Assembly: GCF_964340395.1 (NCBI RefSeq)
Contig: NC_135563.1
Coordinates: forward strand, 17,728,151-17,792,150
From: Glandiceps talaboti
Lineage: Eukaryota; Hemichordata; Enteropneusta; Spengelidae
DNA length: 64,000 nt
Direction: 5' to 3'
Shown: in pieces, positions 54,201 through 58,989 of the stretch
Layout of the letters: each line of letters starts with the position of its first letter
How positions within the stretch are numbered: the first letter of the stretch is position 1
The notes under the pieces: generated by a model
Database searches by the model: none
Seen by the model: only the letters and a program-made list of their open reading frames with translations
What the model was told of the DNA's origin: nothing
Program-made: the position numbers and the translations under genes

Positions 54201-57095
54201 AACACTTTTGGTCACAGAGTAATTACCATTATTACGTTACATACAAAAACAAAAGTTCAACAAAAGTATGAAGATGTTGAGAACTGAGTAAAATAGTACA
54301 TAAATACAGACTCACACTTCCTTTACTCTCTGGTTAAGTATTCTGATGGCAGAGAGGGTACATAACTGAGTCGAGTAGGACGTGTTCTCAAGGATAAAAT
54401 TCTATACCTGTGACCCGAGGGAAGCATCTCAAAATAATAAGGTGTTGGATAGGTCATTGGTAAGTTTGCAGCTTTACGCAACAAATGCTTGATTTTCACA
54501 GAATGATTTCATGTTTTTACATTCAGCACCTCATATGAACTCACACGCAGGTACATCATATTCTTGTAATTACATAAATGAGGACATTCATTCAAACTTG
54601 CCAATTCCACGGTCAAATTGGACATCAGGAAGTATTTCTTCAGTCAGCAGACTGTATCTCATTGGAATGATTTACCTGAATACGTTATTCAAGCCAAGAC
54701 TGTGTGTGACTTTAAAATTAGACTTGATCAGCATAAGAACAAAAAGAGGGATCATCTAAGCCTTTGAGGCTGCCTTCCCAGTCTCACCATAGAGTCTTCC
54801 ATGGTTATCATAGTAAATCGTGTACACATGTACTCATTCTCTCACTTCCAATTCCAACTCCCTAACTCACTCCCTCATTCCCTAGCTCACTCACTCATTC
54901 TCTAACTCACTCCCTCATTCCCTAACTCACTCACTCACTCACTCACTAAGATTTACTTTTAAATATCTGTGACTTACCGTAATAGGAGTGCCTGAAGCAT
55001 CACAAACTCTAACTGTTACTTCTACATTTTTAGGTGTAGTCTTTCCTTTGTAGTCAAAGTCACCACTAAACAATGTCACATATATGTCATTCCTAACATC
55101 AACTGAAAATACAAAACAAGAGTGTAATAATTAATGAAATATTCTCACAACATTTCATTCAAAGCACATGTATTAAAGCTGGACTAGCTGTAAATGGGGT
55201 ATTCTTTTTCCCCAAACAACTAACAATACTTTCACTCAATATTGTTAAAATACCGACAATTAGACATTGTTGGTGTCAATTTTATCTATAAGTAGCATAG
55301 TTATGTAGTAAGTTGACATCTTGATTCATCGGGGTGCTGATTTTTGGGTGAAGACCCCAAAATCAATCTGACTGAATATATTGCACTATACTATGTGTAT
55401 ACTGCTAAAAATGTTTACCCAGAAGTACCCCGGACCTGACTCTTACAGTCAGCCCACCAGTGTGCCCTCTAAGCCAATATGACAGCCACTGACACACATG
55501 ATTTCTAATGACGCACCAAAATTTAGTGTTCCCCTATCTCTTACTATGTGGTGGCTCACAAGAAATGCCAGTTTTTCTCATTTTGACTCACAACAACAAA
55601 ATTTTGTTATCATTAAAGGACACACTGATGAGTACACTGTTCTACGTAAATCGGAGTTAGAGTACTATGTATATCACAGAGTAATGATGTCATAACTCAC
55701 CTGGCATAATGACTTCAGGGAAACCCATCTTTCTAGCAATACACGTCTTCTTATCGACAAGGTAAGCATACTCCTTCATTATCTGTAAAACAGTCAAGAT
55801 GTAGATAATGTTAATTAACCATTCTAAGGTGGACACAAACCACAACAAATAAAATTTAAATAATACCATGAAATACCAGGTGTACAAAAATAATCAAATT
55901 CACCATCATAATATACCTGCAGGTATACAAAATACTCAATTTCACCGACATAACTTACACTGGTGTACAAAAATCACAAATATTAACGTCAGTTCACACT
56001 TAAAGAACTAACCTCAATATGATAGGCATGCATCATTCACATTATGAACCTTAACCCTTAAATCATGCTATCTAACGTCAAGTCAAAGTTCCATCTTAAA
56101 GTCATACAGGTAATATTACCACAATGAACCTTAACCCTTGACCCTTATCTGACTTCAGGTCAAAGTTCAATATTACATACACATTAGTCATATTTCCGTG
56201 AACCTTAACTCTTGTCCCATATCTGATGTCAGGTCAAAGTTCACACTTAAACTCACCTGAGCTATGTCACCATGCATCATTCTCATTGTGAACCATAACC
56301 CTTGACCCCTACTATTGATTTCCTTAGCACCAATTACTTTTTTCAGAACATTATCCAATGACTCATTATCACTTGAAATCCTGGAATACAACACAATCAG
56401 AATCATAATAACAACCATTAACAGAGATCAACCAGGCTGGAATGCGACAAAGTCTCTGAATCTAAGAAGTGACTTGACTTTGCCATATGACCTTCAAGGT
56501 AAATGTCAAGGTCAAATGTAAAGTTACCAGCAAAATGGAGTCTCTAGGTATAATAACTACATTGTATGCAAAGATGTCCATATATCAAAATTCCTAAGCT
56601 GTGATTTTAGGCCAGGTTTCATTGAAATTGGCCGATGTATGTCTGAGATATGATTCTACCGGTACACACTGACACATGGCTGACAGAACAAATTCTTAAG
56701 CTCTTCTGGGTATGGTCTGCTGACAGCTGATCATTAGTTACTGCTAGTGATGGCTGGTTTCATTCAGCAATATCCCATTGTAACCAGCCAAATTTAGTTG
56801 CAGCAAGAGATAATCAGTTTTATCAACCTAAATATACAAAGGATACCTCTGAAAAATCAAAGTACAATCTCACAAAATGACGTTTATCAGTAAACTGTCT
56901 TTGATAACCGTATTATTACTTACTGCTGGAATGGTACAAAGTGTTGTTTATCTTCATCACTTTCAACCTTCTCTCTAACAATATCTGTGATATCCATGGC
57001 AGCTATTCCAAATGGACGTCGTAAGTCCTGTGTGTATTTCTTGTCATTGGCACTACTACTGCTACTGCTGCCACTGTCCCTATATTCCATCTTGC
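26447..57095 (-). CDS. DOCK-A family guanine nucleotide exchange factor (DOCK1/2/5 type), 5'-partial, 37 exons
   Basis: Thirty-seven exons on the minus strand, each with GT and AG borders, concatenate to 1647 residues plus stop without a frame break. DOCK180-type proteins bind ELMO and activate RAC, driving actin remodelling, migration and engulfment. Visible order: the pre-DHR-1 segment (residues 1-125 as seen), DHR-1 lipid-binding C2-like domain (about 126-300, [21 protein letters not shown]), the helical/ARM middle ([33 protein letters not shown]), DHR-2 GEF domain (about 915-1335, ENKENRMSC...YLYKLCDLH...[11 protein letters not shown]...[14 protein letters not shown]...KVHGEK), and a Ser/Pro-rich tail with PPLPEK. 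Residue similarity follows human DOCK1 throughout, from memory. The N-terminal SH3 and ELMO-binding part (about 330 residues in human) is not in the window. Introns total about 25.7 kb and hold most of the repeats and a retroelement. DOCK1, DOCK2 and DOCK5 cannot be told apart; an invertebrate pro-orthologue is likely. Confidence 0.95.
26949..27007. repeat. (CAA)n microsatellite
   Basis: About 59 bp of CAA trinucleotide in the last DOCK intron. Confidence 0.97.
27092..27210 (-). CDS. DOCK exon 36, CRK-binding motif
   Basis: [20 protein letters not shown], then [26 protein letters not shown] fits the CRK SH3 consensus PxLPxK, and the following CDYSNL resembles human DOCK1 PPPLPLKGSVADYGNL. 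Acceptor TTGACAG, donor GTCAGT. Confidence 0.9.
27179..27196 (-). other. PxLPxK CRK SH3-binding site in the DOCK tail
   Basis: Codons for PPLPEK. DOCK180 was named for its 180-kDa CRK-SH3 interaction, and PxLPxK is the CRK/CRKL N-SH3 consensus. Confidence 0.75.
27640..27905. repeat. TG-rich minisatellite
   Basis: Repeats of GTGCCTGTGTATGTGTATGT and GTGTGTATGTACACATTC; unit 40-50 bp with variable TATGTG number, about 5 units. The Cys/Val-rich open frames here are artefacts. Confidence 0.9.
27932..28010 (-). CDS. DOCK exon 35, SH3-ligand-rich
   Basis: [20 protein letters not shown], then VTAISSG. PPRPPRP is a typical SH3 ligand. There are two in-frame acceptors six bases apart (CACAG-CTGCAG): starting at 28016 would add Leu-Gln. 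Donor GTTGGA. Confidence 0.83.
28724..28910 (-). CDS. DOCK exon 34, Pro/Ser-rich tail
   Basis: [20 protein letters not shown]...[17 protein letters not shown]. Acceptor TATGCAG, donor GTAATT (weak). Phases fit both neighbours. Further small exons could be hidden in the 6.7-kb intron upstream. Confidence 0.8.
29625..30486. other. Unrecognised open frames, possible decayed retroelement
   Basis: A plus-strand frame (29625-30062, 145 residues, including [20 protein letters not shown]) and a minus-strand frame (30108-30392, 94 residues, including [20 protein letters not shown]) lie in the large DOCK intron. Neither matches a domain I recognise and neither has a convincing splice context. They may be transposon remnants or chance. 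Confidence 0.2.
30536..30760. mobile_element. 225-bp foldback with 11-bp target duplication (Mutator-like MITE)
   Basis: Long terminal inverted repeats (AGTCTGAGGAGGCTCTGA... and ...TCAGAGCCTCCTCGGACT) cover almost the whole element, including inner TCAGTTCTCAGTCAGA and TCTGACTGAGAACAGAG. It is flanked by identical 11-bp ACCTTGCTGCA (30525-30535 and 30761-30771). Long TIRs with 9-11 bp duplications are typical of Mutator-like elements. No transposase. Confidence 0.8.
31015..31205 (+). repeat. Interspersed repeat (CATGCACCAACTGATTTCAA family), copy A
   Basis: CTCATATCTCTGGCATGCAC...CTGATTTCAACCAAACATGG...GTGAGACATATGCATGTCAC...TGGCCATA...CACAATATGCAT. The same text occurs inverted at 63405-63640, and a shorter relative is near 63190-63230. 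Short open frames over it translate to the same peptide in both copies, which is a repeat effect. Confidence 0.8.
31913..32142 (-). repeat. Inverted terminal fragment of the Penelope-like element
   Basis: Reverse complement of the element's own 3' end (34557-34753) continuing into its 5' start (matching 32200-32230, TGGTTTACCAACACAGATGA). The fragment thus spans a 3'-to-5' junction, meaning it was copied from a tandem or circular arrangement before inversion. It differs from the 3' copy at scattered positions (for example CACGTGAGCC against CACATGTCC). Confidence 0.85.
32217..34640 (+). CDS. Penelope-like reverse transcriptase with GIY-YIG endonuclease
   Basis: 807 residues from the first in-frame ATG at 32217; the frame is open upstream to 32169 but begins there with GTG. 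The N-terminal third is basic. Reverse transcriptase motifs in order: [61 protein letters not shown] and the catalytic WWYRYVDDT (YVDD), then FLDTT and [13 protein letters not shown]. The C-terminal GIY-YIG nuclease has CGVVYQIPC, then [18 protein letters not shown] and [11 protein letters not shown]. This order (RT then GIY-YIG) is diagnostic of canonical Penelope/Poseidon/Neptune-type elements. Expected activity is target-primed reverse transcription after nicking by GIY-YIG. The final codons lie inside the terminal repeat. Confidence 0.95.
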   Translation: MNFHLKIRNEFGKSCLDNVRRLEKTCIKIARYRNHLRFNLHCKHHNVTPKSLQLKSTVKGDKANSILKRSEKQLLNVRIGQNVHKLNLLNKDKVDAESRIAESLPEDVATETRSRCQRSQIREHDTSKKRQQAKFAHLADKDRKDQVKTNLASECISKWVKNCSDRILSDPEFSVLAKGLNFAVTNPEVPVVDIVTQTEVACRNLNERDSNELRSKVVNILMRPKKIESNLSKEEQLALKDLKQDNDIQILPADKGRMVVVLNTSDYKQKCQDLLSDSGTYLKLGKRDPTTKYKKELVSVLQQLEEEGGLNRVQYRQLYPTSETPPKFYGLPKVHKLNIPLRPIVSSVGSITYNCAKFLAGILSPLVGKSKHHVVNSQQFADAIKKERVEPDEELRSYDVTALFTSVPIDKALDVILHRLQEDTTLNQRTSLSPSQVVKLLSVCLKCTYFVYDCVFFQQIHGAAMGSPVSPIVCNLYMEQLELRAIETAPHPPLWWYRYVDDTHTKLKKCHSQEFTDHLNSLDPDIKFTTEEEQDRSLAFLDTTTVIQDDGSLKTKIYRKPTHTDQYLNFYSNHPLQHKLGVIRTLHHRADTVITYNSDREEEKTHINQALYRCGYPKWAVDKATVIQPQKSKTIRKKEQPSKGLVVLPYIKDTSEALKRIFTAYGINTCIKPTKTLRQLLVSPKDKTTKEHVCGVVYQIPCQGQTNTGQCKDSYIGETERSLKTRFLEHRRPSSSTSEVSQHIHIESPGHSVNINEVKILDTETRYFERGVKEAIYIRALKPSLNRDGGRYKLPGTFDPLLGSHVL
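34557..34753 (+). repeat. 3' terminal repeat of the Penelope-like element
   Basis: Contains the end of the ORF, a stop at 34640, then TAAGGTCACGTGTGCTGAAT, a hammerhead-like core and CAGGTAAATTTTCTAGTTGT up to GAATACT. The last about 54 bases recur directly at 32145-32200. Confidence 0.85.
34669..34708 (+). ncRNA. Hammerhead-ribozyme-like segment in the terminal repeat
   Basis: CTGTTGACAAA is followed by a GACTG/CAGTC hairpin (loop AAGTGTA), then GAAA and ATTTCAGG. This resembles a hammerhead core (CUGAUGA, stem II, GAAA) with A6 changed to U and extra linker bases. Hammerhead motifs are known in Penelope-like terminal repeats. The inverted copy is at 31991-32030. Catalysis is doubtful with this core. 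Confidence 0.35.
34764..35637. other. DOCK intron, no exon seen
   Basis: Rest of the large intron between exons 33 and 34. Contains a G15 homopolymer at 35101-35115. No recognised repeat beyond that. Confidence 0.5.
35638..35819 (-). CDS. DOCK exon 33, Ser-rich tail
   Basis: [20 protein letters not shown], then [15 protein letters not shown]. The tail is poorly conserved, so the call rests on phase and splice sites (acceptor TTTTCAG, donor GTACGT). Read-through ends 17 residues later with a stop. The 6.7-kb downstream intron holds the Penelope-like element. Confidence 0.82.
36015..36146 (-). CDS. DOCK exon 32, end of DHR-2
   Basis: [20 protein letters not shown]...[10 protein letters not shown] matches human IPFLAEGIRIHGDKVTEALR and the following coiled segment. 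Donor GTGAGT; read-through would add 43 residues to a stop at 35883. Confidence 0.92.
36168..36350. repeat. 47-bp minisatellite, about 4 units
   Basis: Units built on GTGACATTATTTGATTCAAC and TGCCAAGA in the intron just upstream of DOCK exon 32; it starts about 20 bp beyond that exon's acceptor. Confidence 0.85.
36474..36557 (-). CDS. DOCK exon 31, DHR-2
   Basis: [20 protein letters not shown], then LKDLMAEQ, matching human AFFTDRYLQEHPEAHEKIEKLKDLIAWQ. Phase 0. Confidence 0.93.
36642..36978. mobile_element. TTAA-flanked foldback MITE, copy 2
   Basis: TTAA-AGGGGAACACCACTCC...GGAGTGGTGTTCTCCC-TTAA with inverted arms (GGAAATAAAGG, TCATGAAATG-like) and central ATGAATATTCA. Same family as 24067-24500; the internal sequence has diverged and is about 100 bp shorter. 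Confidence 0.75.
37093..37269 (-). CDS. DOCK exon 30, DHR-2 catalytic segment
   Basis: [20 protein letters not shown]...[20 protein letters not shown] matches human LSMLLNGIVDPAVMGGFANY. This segment carries the DHR-2 loop whose valine senses nucleotide and magnesium in DOCK structures; a Val is present in the AAVQGG motif. Confidence 0.94.
37616..37702 (-). CDS. DOCK exon 29, DHR-2
   Basis: [20 protein letters not shown], then WFEVVSQDP, matching human [24 protein letters not shown]. Twenty-nine codons, phase 0. Confidence 0.95.
37734..38012. repeat. AT-rich minisatellite (GTATACTTCAACATATACTT)
   Basis: Degenerate 12/24-bp repeats of TATACTTCA in the DOCK intron upstream of exon 29. Tyr/Leu-rich open frames on both strands are artefacts. 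Confidence 0.9.
38227..38308 (-). CDS. DOCK exon 28, DHR-2
   Basis: [20 protein letters not shown], then KDKNEFA, matching human FYRVNEVQRFEYSRPIRKGE. Donor GTGAGT. Confidence 0.93.
38585..38666 (-). CDS. DOCK exon 27, DHR-2
   Basis: [20 protein letters not shown], then VSDQIL, matching human YIQCFTVKP...PVSEQIVSF. The acceptor TATTAG at 38667 was chosen over an inner CTCCAG because it restores frame and the FLQ/YIQ match. Too short to stand out by itself. Confidence 0.88.
38790..38965 (-). repeat. Interspersed repeat family, inverted copy
   Basis: Reverse complement of the 24660-25115 family: AGATTAGGATGAAAATGTAG, AAAACAGTTGTCTGGTAAAA, AAAAAGTTGATC, then CTTACGGCTCAACTGAC. Confidence 0.55.
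39212..39353 (-). CDS. DOCK exon 26, DHR-2
   Basis: [20 protein letters not shown]...[16 protein letters not shown] matches human [20 protein letters not shown]. Donor GTATCC, weaker than its neighbours, but phase 1 fits exon 27. Confidence 0.93.
39430..39760. repeat. GTATGTGCAACATACAAA minisatellite
   Basis: Degenerate copies of CAGTATGTGCAACATACAAA with variable spacers in the intron between exons 25 and 26. The unit is itself palindromic (GTATGTxxxACATAC). Confidence 0.8.
39780..39884 (-). CDS. DOCK exon 25, DHR-2
   Basis: [20 protein letters not shown], then [15 protein letters not shown], matching human YFAVGYYGQGFPTFLR. Donor GTAGGT. Confidence 0.95.
40412..40501 (-). CDS. DOCK exon 24, DHR-2
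   Basis: [20 protein letters not shown] matches human GKELAEQYENEMFDYEQLSELL. Thirty codons, phase 0. Confidence 0.94.
40944..41057 (-). CDS. DOCK exon 23, DHR-2
   Basis: [20 protein letters not shown], then [13 protein letters not shown], matching human LYQEIIHYFDKGK. Acceptor TTTCCAG, donor GTATGT. Confidence 0.93.
41461..41592 (-). CDS. DOCK exon 22, DHR-2
   Basis: [20 protein letters not shown], then [14 protein letters not shown], matching human [34 protein letters not shown]. Phase 0 at both ends. Confidence 0.95.
42092..42173. repeat. (GT)n microsatellite
   Basis: About 82 bp of GT dinucleotide in the DOCK intron between exons 21 and 22. Confidence 0.97.
42279..42662. repeat. 65-bp minisatellite, 6 units
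   Basis: Units start CCAGTAACACTGAAGTAAAG and contain CACTTTCTCTATATGCTACA. A reverse-complement-like fragment (GAAAATGCTTTACTTTGGTG) is at about 42801-42825. Confidence 0.9.
42962..43301. repeat. 34-bp tandem repeat made from a DOCK exon end and its 5' splice site (10 units)
   Basis: Ten consecutive identical 34-bp units. On the minus strand each contains the last 21 bases of exon 21 (ending GTCAATTTACTG) followed by donor GTAAGTTAGG. The unit at 43268-43301 is the real exon/intron border (intron starts 43280); the other nine lie in the intron. Each extra unit is 34 bp, and TAG follows two codons after the border. Confidence 0.95.
43281..43437 (-). CDS. DOCK exon 21, entry to DHR-2
   Basis: [20 protein letters not shown], then [15 protein letters not shown], nearly identical to human. 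The acceptor is TCCACATAG. The exon's last 21 bases plus its donor GTAAGTTAGG are the first unit of a 34-bp tandem array running to 42962. Reading past the correct donor gives Val-Ser-stop at once. Confidence 0.95.
43995..44080 (-). CDS. DOCK exon 20
   Basis: [20 protein letters not shown], then QYKDLFNT, matching human [18 protein letters not shown]. Confidence 0.94.
44502..44712 (-). CDS. DOCK exon 19
   Basis: [20 protein letters not shown], then [19 protein letters not shown], nearly identical to human DOCK1 and one of the most conserved segments of the family. Confidence 0.96.
45141..45320 (-). CDS. DOCK exon 18
   Basis: [20 protein letters not shown], then [13 protein letters not shown], matching human [20 protein letters not shown] and QLENFSSAKRAKI. 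Confidence 0.95.
45368..45610 (+). mobile_element. tRNA-derived SINE-like element
   Basis: TGGTTAGATTTGG fits the polymerase III A box, and TGTATGTTTAAGCCCCACC about 35 nt later resembles a B box. The body contains CTTTGGCAAGATTTTCACCT and ATTGTGCCCTAGTTAACC, reminiscent of the conserved central domain (GGCAAG...TTAACCC) shared by several animal SINE families. Located in the DOCK intron between exons 17 and 18. Confidence 0.55.
45774..45967 (-). CDS. DOCK exon 17
   Basis: [20 protein letters not shown], then [20 protein letters not shown], matching human GNFVACMTAILRQMEDYHY and FLMETFIMFKNLIGKN. Confidence 0.95.
46120..46470. repeat. 37-bp minisatellite, about 9 units
   Basis: Units TTATTGCAACTACTACTGCA followed by ACCTGACAGGTATTGAG, with drift. 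Confidence 0.9.
46660..46755 (-). CDS. DOCK exon 16
   Basis: [20 protein letters not shown], then MDRDSLLI, matching human GPTQRHVQIIMEKLLRTVN. Thirty-two codons, phase 0. Confidence 0.92.
47024..47265. repeat. 48-bp minisatellite, second locus, about 5 units
   Basis: ACCACCAAAGACCATAAA, then TTACAGACTGTGTCCCTTTA: the same unit as at 8443-8835, in the DOCK intron just downstream of exon 15. Some units are 49-50 bp. Confidence 0.9.
47350..47477 (-). CDS. DOCK exon 15
   Basis: [20 protein letters not shown], then [14 protein letters not shown], matching human LERQEDLEACCQLLSHILEVLYRKDV. Acceptor TTCACAG, donor GTAAGT. Confidence 0.93.
47575..47991. repeat. Degenerate AATTCTCAAATCT repeat abutting DOCK exon 14
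   Basis: Imperfect tandem copies of TCAGTAATTCTCAAATCTCAC. A 30-bp stretch, TCTCAAATCTCACCTGGTAT plus CTCAAACAAT, is shared by the true exon/intron border (47979-48008) and a decoy at 47861-47890. Confidence 0.75.
47992..48169 (-). CDS. DOCK exon 14
   Basis: [20 protein letters not shown]...[15 protein letters not shown], matching human GAALKYLPTIVNDVKLVFD. The last 17 exonic bases and the donor GTGAGATTT are duplicated 118 bp into the intron (47861-47890). Confidence 0.9.
48248..48660. repeat. (GT)n and (GTAT)n microsatellites
   Basis: GT tract (48248-48288), TCTG tract, then about 175 bp of GTAT (48344-48520) and related tetranucleotides. Numerous overlapping open frames here are artefacts. 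Confidence 0.97.
48708..48831 (-). CDS. DOCK exon 13
   Basis: [20 protein letters not shown], matching human LFRSINDMM. Acceptor ATTGCAG, donor GTAAAT; its 3' intron contains the TATG microsatellite at 48344-48520. Confidence 0.9.
48990..49080. repeat. Short relative of the 53917 foldback family
   Basis: GCACAAGTAGTTCAAGTTT...AGATAGATCAAAGCTAAA...AAACTTTGTACTGCTTGTGC. The ends are inverted and match the outer arms of 53917-54178. Confidence 0.5.
49468..49602 (-). CDS. DOCK exon 12
   Basis: [20 protein letters not shown], then [15 protein letters not shown], matching human KFIVRSRILFNQL. Confidence 0.92.
50162..50262 (-). CDS. DOCK exon 11
   Basis: [20 protein letters not shown], then [11 protein letters not shown], matching human IGLIADRKFQHFNPVLETY. 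Donor GTAAGG. Confidence 0.92.
50685..50774 (-). CDS. DOCK exon 10
   Basis: [20 protein letters not shown], then [10 protein letters not shown], matching human FLQDTLDALFNIMMEN. Thirty codons, phase 0. Confidence 0.92.
51000..51103 (-). CDS. DOCK exon 9
   Basis: [20 protein letters not shown], then NVDGEEIVK, matching human [11 protein letters not shown]...KVDGGEVVK. A T26 tract lies about 50 bp upstream of its acceptor (51152-51177). Confidence 0.92.
51152..51177. repeat. Poly-T tract
   Basis: 26 T residues followed by GAGGGGGGG, in a DOCK intron. Confidence 0.95.
51712..51916 (-). CDS. DOCK exon 8
   Basis: [16 protein letters not shown], then [17 protein letters not shown], matching human TYLSLPSTKAELEEKG and DSFQISTLVCSTKLTQN. 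Acceptor TATGCAG. The intron 5' of it contains the ACAAAC microsatellite starting at 51945. Confidence 0.93.
51945..52326. repeat. (ACAAAC)n / (ACAGAC)n microsatellite
   Basis: About 380 bp of CA-rich hexanucleotides alternating between CAAACA and CAGACA blocks in the intron between exons 7 and 8. Six overlapping open frames on both strands (TQTQ, NTNT, CLCL, VFVF) are artefacts. Confidence 0.97.
52780..52889 (-). CDS. DOCK exon 7, DHR-1
   Basis: [20 protein letters not shown], then HDLLVFKVK. There are two adjacent in-frame donors (GTAAAGGTAAGT); I chose the second (intron starts 52779) because the extra Val-Lys improves the match and GTAAGT is stronger. Confidence 0.88.
53122..53206 (-). 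CDS. DOCK exon 6, DHR-1
   Basis: [20 protein letters not shown], then FRHRSTKD, matching human SHLRFTFRHRSSQD. Acceptor CTGTAG, donor GTAAGT. Confidence 0.93.
53625..53740. repeat. Small foldback interspersed repeat, copy 2
   Basis: TTTGACTAGTTTGTAGGGTA...GTGACAGGGCGCC...CAGTGAGGGCGGAGC...TGTATCTTACAATCTA. Same motif order as 20540-20640. Confidence 0.65.
53761..53859 (-). CDS. DOCK exon 5, DHR-1
   Basis: [19 protein letters not shown] matches human YKSVIYYQVKQPRWFETVK. Thirty-three codons, phase 0 at both ends. A foldback element begins about 55 bp into the upstream intron (53917). Confidence 0.93.
53917..54178. mobile_element. Foldback element of about 260 bp in a DOCK intron
   Basis: The left arm (GATTTACAAAGGTTATAATG...CAAGCAGTT...GATCTGTCTTGGT...CATAGTTACAGCTGACCACT) and right arm (AGTGGTCAGCTGTAACTATG...ACCAAGACAGATC...AACTGCTTGTGC...TTTGTAAATC) are reverse complements with indels around a 50-bp centre. 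Confidence 0.75.
54835..54950. repeat. ACTCACTC/CCCTCATT short tandem repeat
   Basis: CTAACTCACTCCCTCATTCC repeated four times, ending in (CACT)n, in the intron 3' of DOCK exon 4. Confidence 0.85.
54978..55102 (-). CDS. DOCK exon 4, start of DHR-1
   Basis: [20 protein letters not shown], then [12 protein letters not shown]: the first strands of the C2-like DHR-1 domain that binds phosphoinositides. Acceptor TTTTCAG, donor GTAAGT. Confidence 0.93.
55701..55782 (-). CDS. DOCK exon 3
   Basis: [13 protein letters not shown], then [12 protein letters not shown], matching human ARKTGFPEIIMPGD. Acceptor TTTTACAG, donor GTGAGT; one base carried over. Confidence 0.92.
56257..56380 (-). CDS. DOCK exon 2
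   Basis: [17 protein letters not shown], then [19 protein letters not shown], matching human GQGLWVTLKLLPGDI. Acceptor TTCCAG, donor GTGAGT; leaves on a codon boundary. Confidence 0.92.
56924..57095 (-). CDS. DOCK exon 1 (of 37 visible)
   Basis: First exon seen; it starts mid-codon after ...GTAAACAG and ends at donor GTAAGT. Encodes MEYRDSG, a five-Ser run, then [16 protein letters not shown] and [10 protein letters not shown], matching the human LRRPFGVAVMDVTDII region before DHR-1. The Ser run is a lineage-specific expansion. Its upstream partner exon lies beyond 64 kb. Confidence 0.93.
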
Positions 57096-57928
57096 CTGTT
57101 TACAATTAAAGAGCACCTTACTCTAAGTTACTGGCCTAAACATTGCTAGACATGATGCAACAAACTCACCTCCATCTTTTCTCTTTATCACATAAATTGC
57201 TATGGAAACACTGTAGTACCAATATGAGATGACAGCTGGTTGGATGAGGTTATGCATAACACAACCAGAAAATTCTTACTTTGAATGTTGCTACCCTTTG
57301 GCAAACTGAAATGGTTCATATCAACAACAGGATGGCATTGCAATGAAAAATGCACTACCATGCATGTCAGAATCTAACATCCAAAACCCCACCCCTCCCC
57401 CAAAACTTAATCTCACCCTCAGTGCATTACACCGGCTTTGTATATTTTCTGGTCCAACATTTTCTGGTTGTATAACATTAACTCATCTCCAACTAAATTT
57501 CCCAACTTAGTGAAAATTTTCACGATGAGAAGAGAACCTACCTTCAGAAATTGTATGATAAATGCAAGCAACAGTGATCAATGTTTTATAAATGTGTGAT
57601 ATTTACTTTGGACATAACAAATCAGTGACATATGAAATACACCTGATGAGTGACTATGAATTCCTGAGTCAAGCAAGATGCTTAGAATTGAGGCAAAGGC
57701 AAGGAGCTTAGAGAGAGAAGCAATCAAGGGTATTTTAATGCACACTGGAACTTCCAGGAAGTATTGCTTAACCATCAGACACAAAGTTTTTGCTGTTGCT
57801 TTGCTTAGAGGGGGGATACAGGAATGACTTATTTGTCAAAGACTTTTGTTTTGATACTTGTGAGTGTGAGATACGTTATCTTTGCATGTACACACTATGT
57901 CAGGAATGTTTTTCCTTTGCTAAAATCT

Positions 57929-58603
57929 GAATGTGTGTCTGATGTTCACAATGTAGTGTTCACTGGACACACGTAACCAGTGTGTCTGATGTTCACAATG
58001 TAGTGTTCACTGGACACAAGTAACCAGTGTGTCTGATGTTCAAAATATAGTGTTCACTGGACACAAGTAACCAGTGTGTCTGATGTTCACAATGTAGTGT
58101 TCACTGGACACAAGTAACCAGTGTGTCTGATGTTCAAAATATAGTGTTCACTGGACACAAGTAACCAGTGTGTCTGATGTTCACAATGTAGTGTTCACTG
58201 GACACAAGTAACCAGTGTGTCTGATGTTCACAATGTAGTGTTCACTGGACACACGTAACCAGTGTGTCTGATGTTCAAAATATAGTGTTCACTGGACACA
58301 AGTAACCAGTGTGTCTGATGTTCACAATATAGTGTTCACTGGACACACGTAACCAGTGTGTCTGATGTTCACAATGTAGTGTTCACTGGACACAAGTAAC
58401 CAGTGTGTCTGATGTTCACAATGTAGTGTTCACTGGACACAAGTAACCAGTGTGTCTGATGTTCAAAATATAGTGTTCACTGGACACAAGTAACCAGTGT
58501 GTCTGATGTTCACAATGTAGTGTTCACTGGACACAAGTAACCAGTGTGTCTGATGTTCACAATGTAGTGTTCACTGGACACAAGTAACCAGTGTGTCTGA
58601 ATA
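57929..58603. repeat. 47-bp minisatellite, about 14 units
   Basis: Units ACCAGTGTGTCTGATGTTCA, then CAATGTAGTG, TTCACTGGAC and ACAAGTA. Two main variants alternate (TTCACAATGTAG and TTCAAAATATAG). Highly homogeneous, so recently amplified. Confidence 0.95.
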
Positions 58604-58989
58604 TGTAGAACAGGACAGTAGTACCCAGAGTTCTGCAGTGACCTTGCTGGATTATATCTGTATCAGGTACACATTCATGAGTTTTGGTTGGTTATCTTCC
58701 ATGTTCCAATCACTTTCTCTACAGGCTTTATGGTAGCAGTTTACAAGGAGCGTTTCTTGAAACATCAGCAGTGGAAATACCTAACAGACCATTATTGAGG
58801 TAGAAAGTACACGATCCTTCTACCTGCAAGTTAGCAGTATTACTGACAAGACAGTTGTTGCTGGTCACAAGTCACACAGCAAACAGCAGAAAGAAACTGC
58901 AACAATGACAAAAGTGTATCTTCATTTTAGGTTACAGAACCTGTCTTGGAACAAGATATTCTTGATGGAGTATGTCACAGTATAGAATA

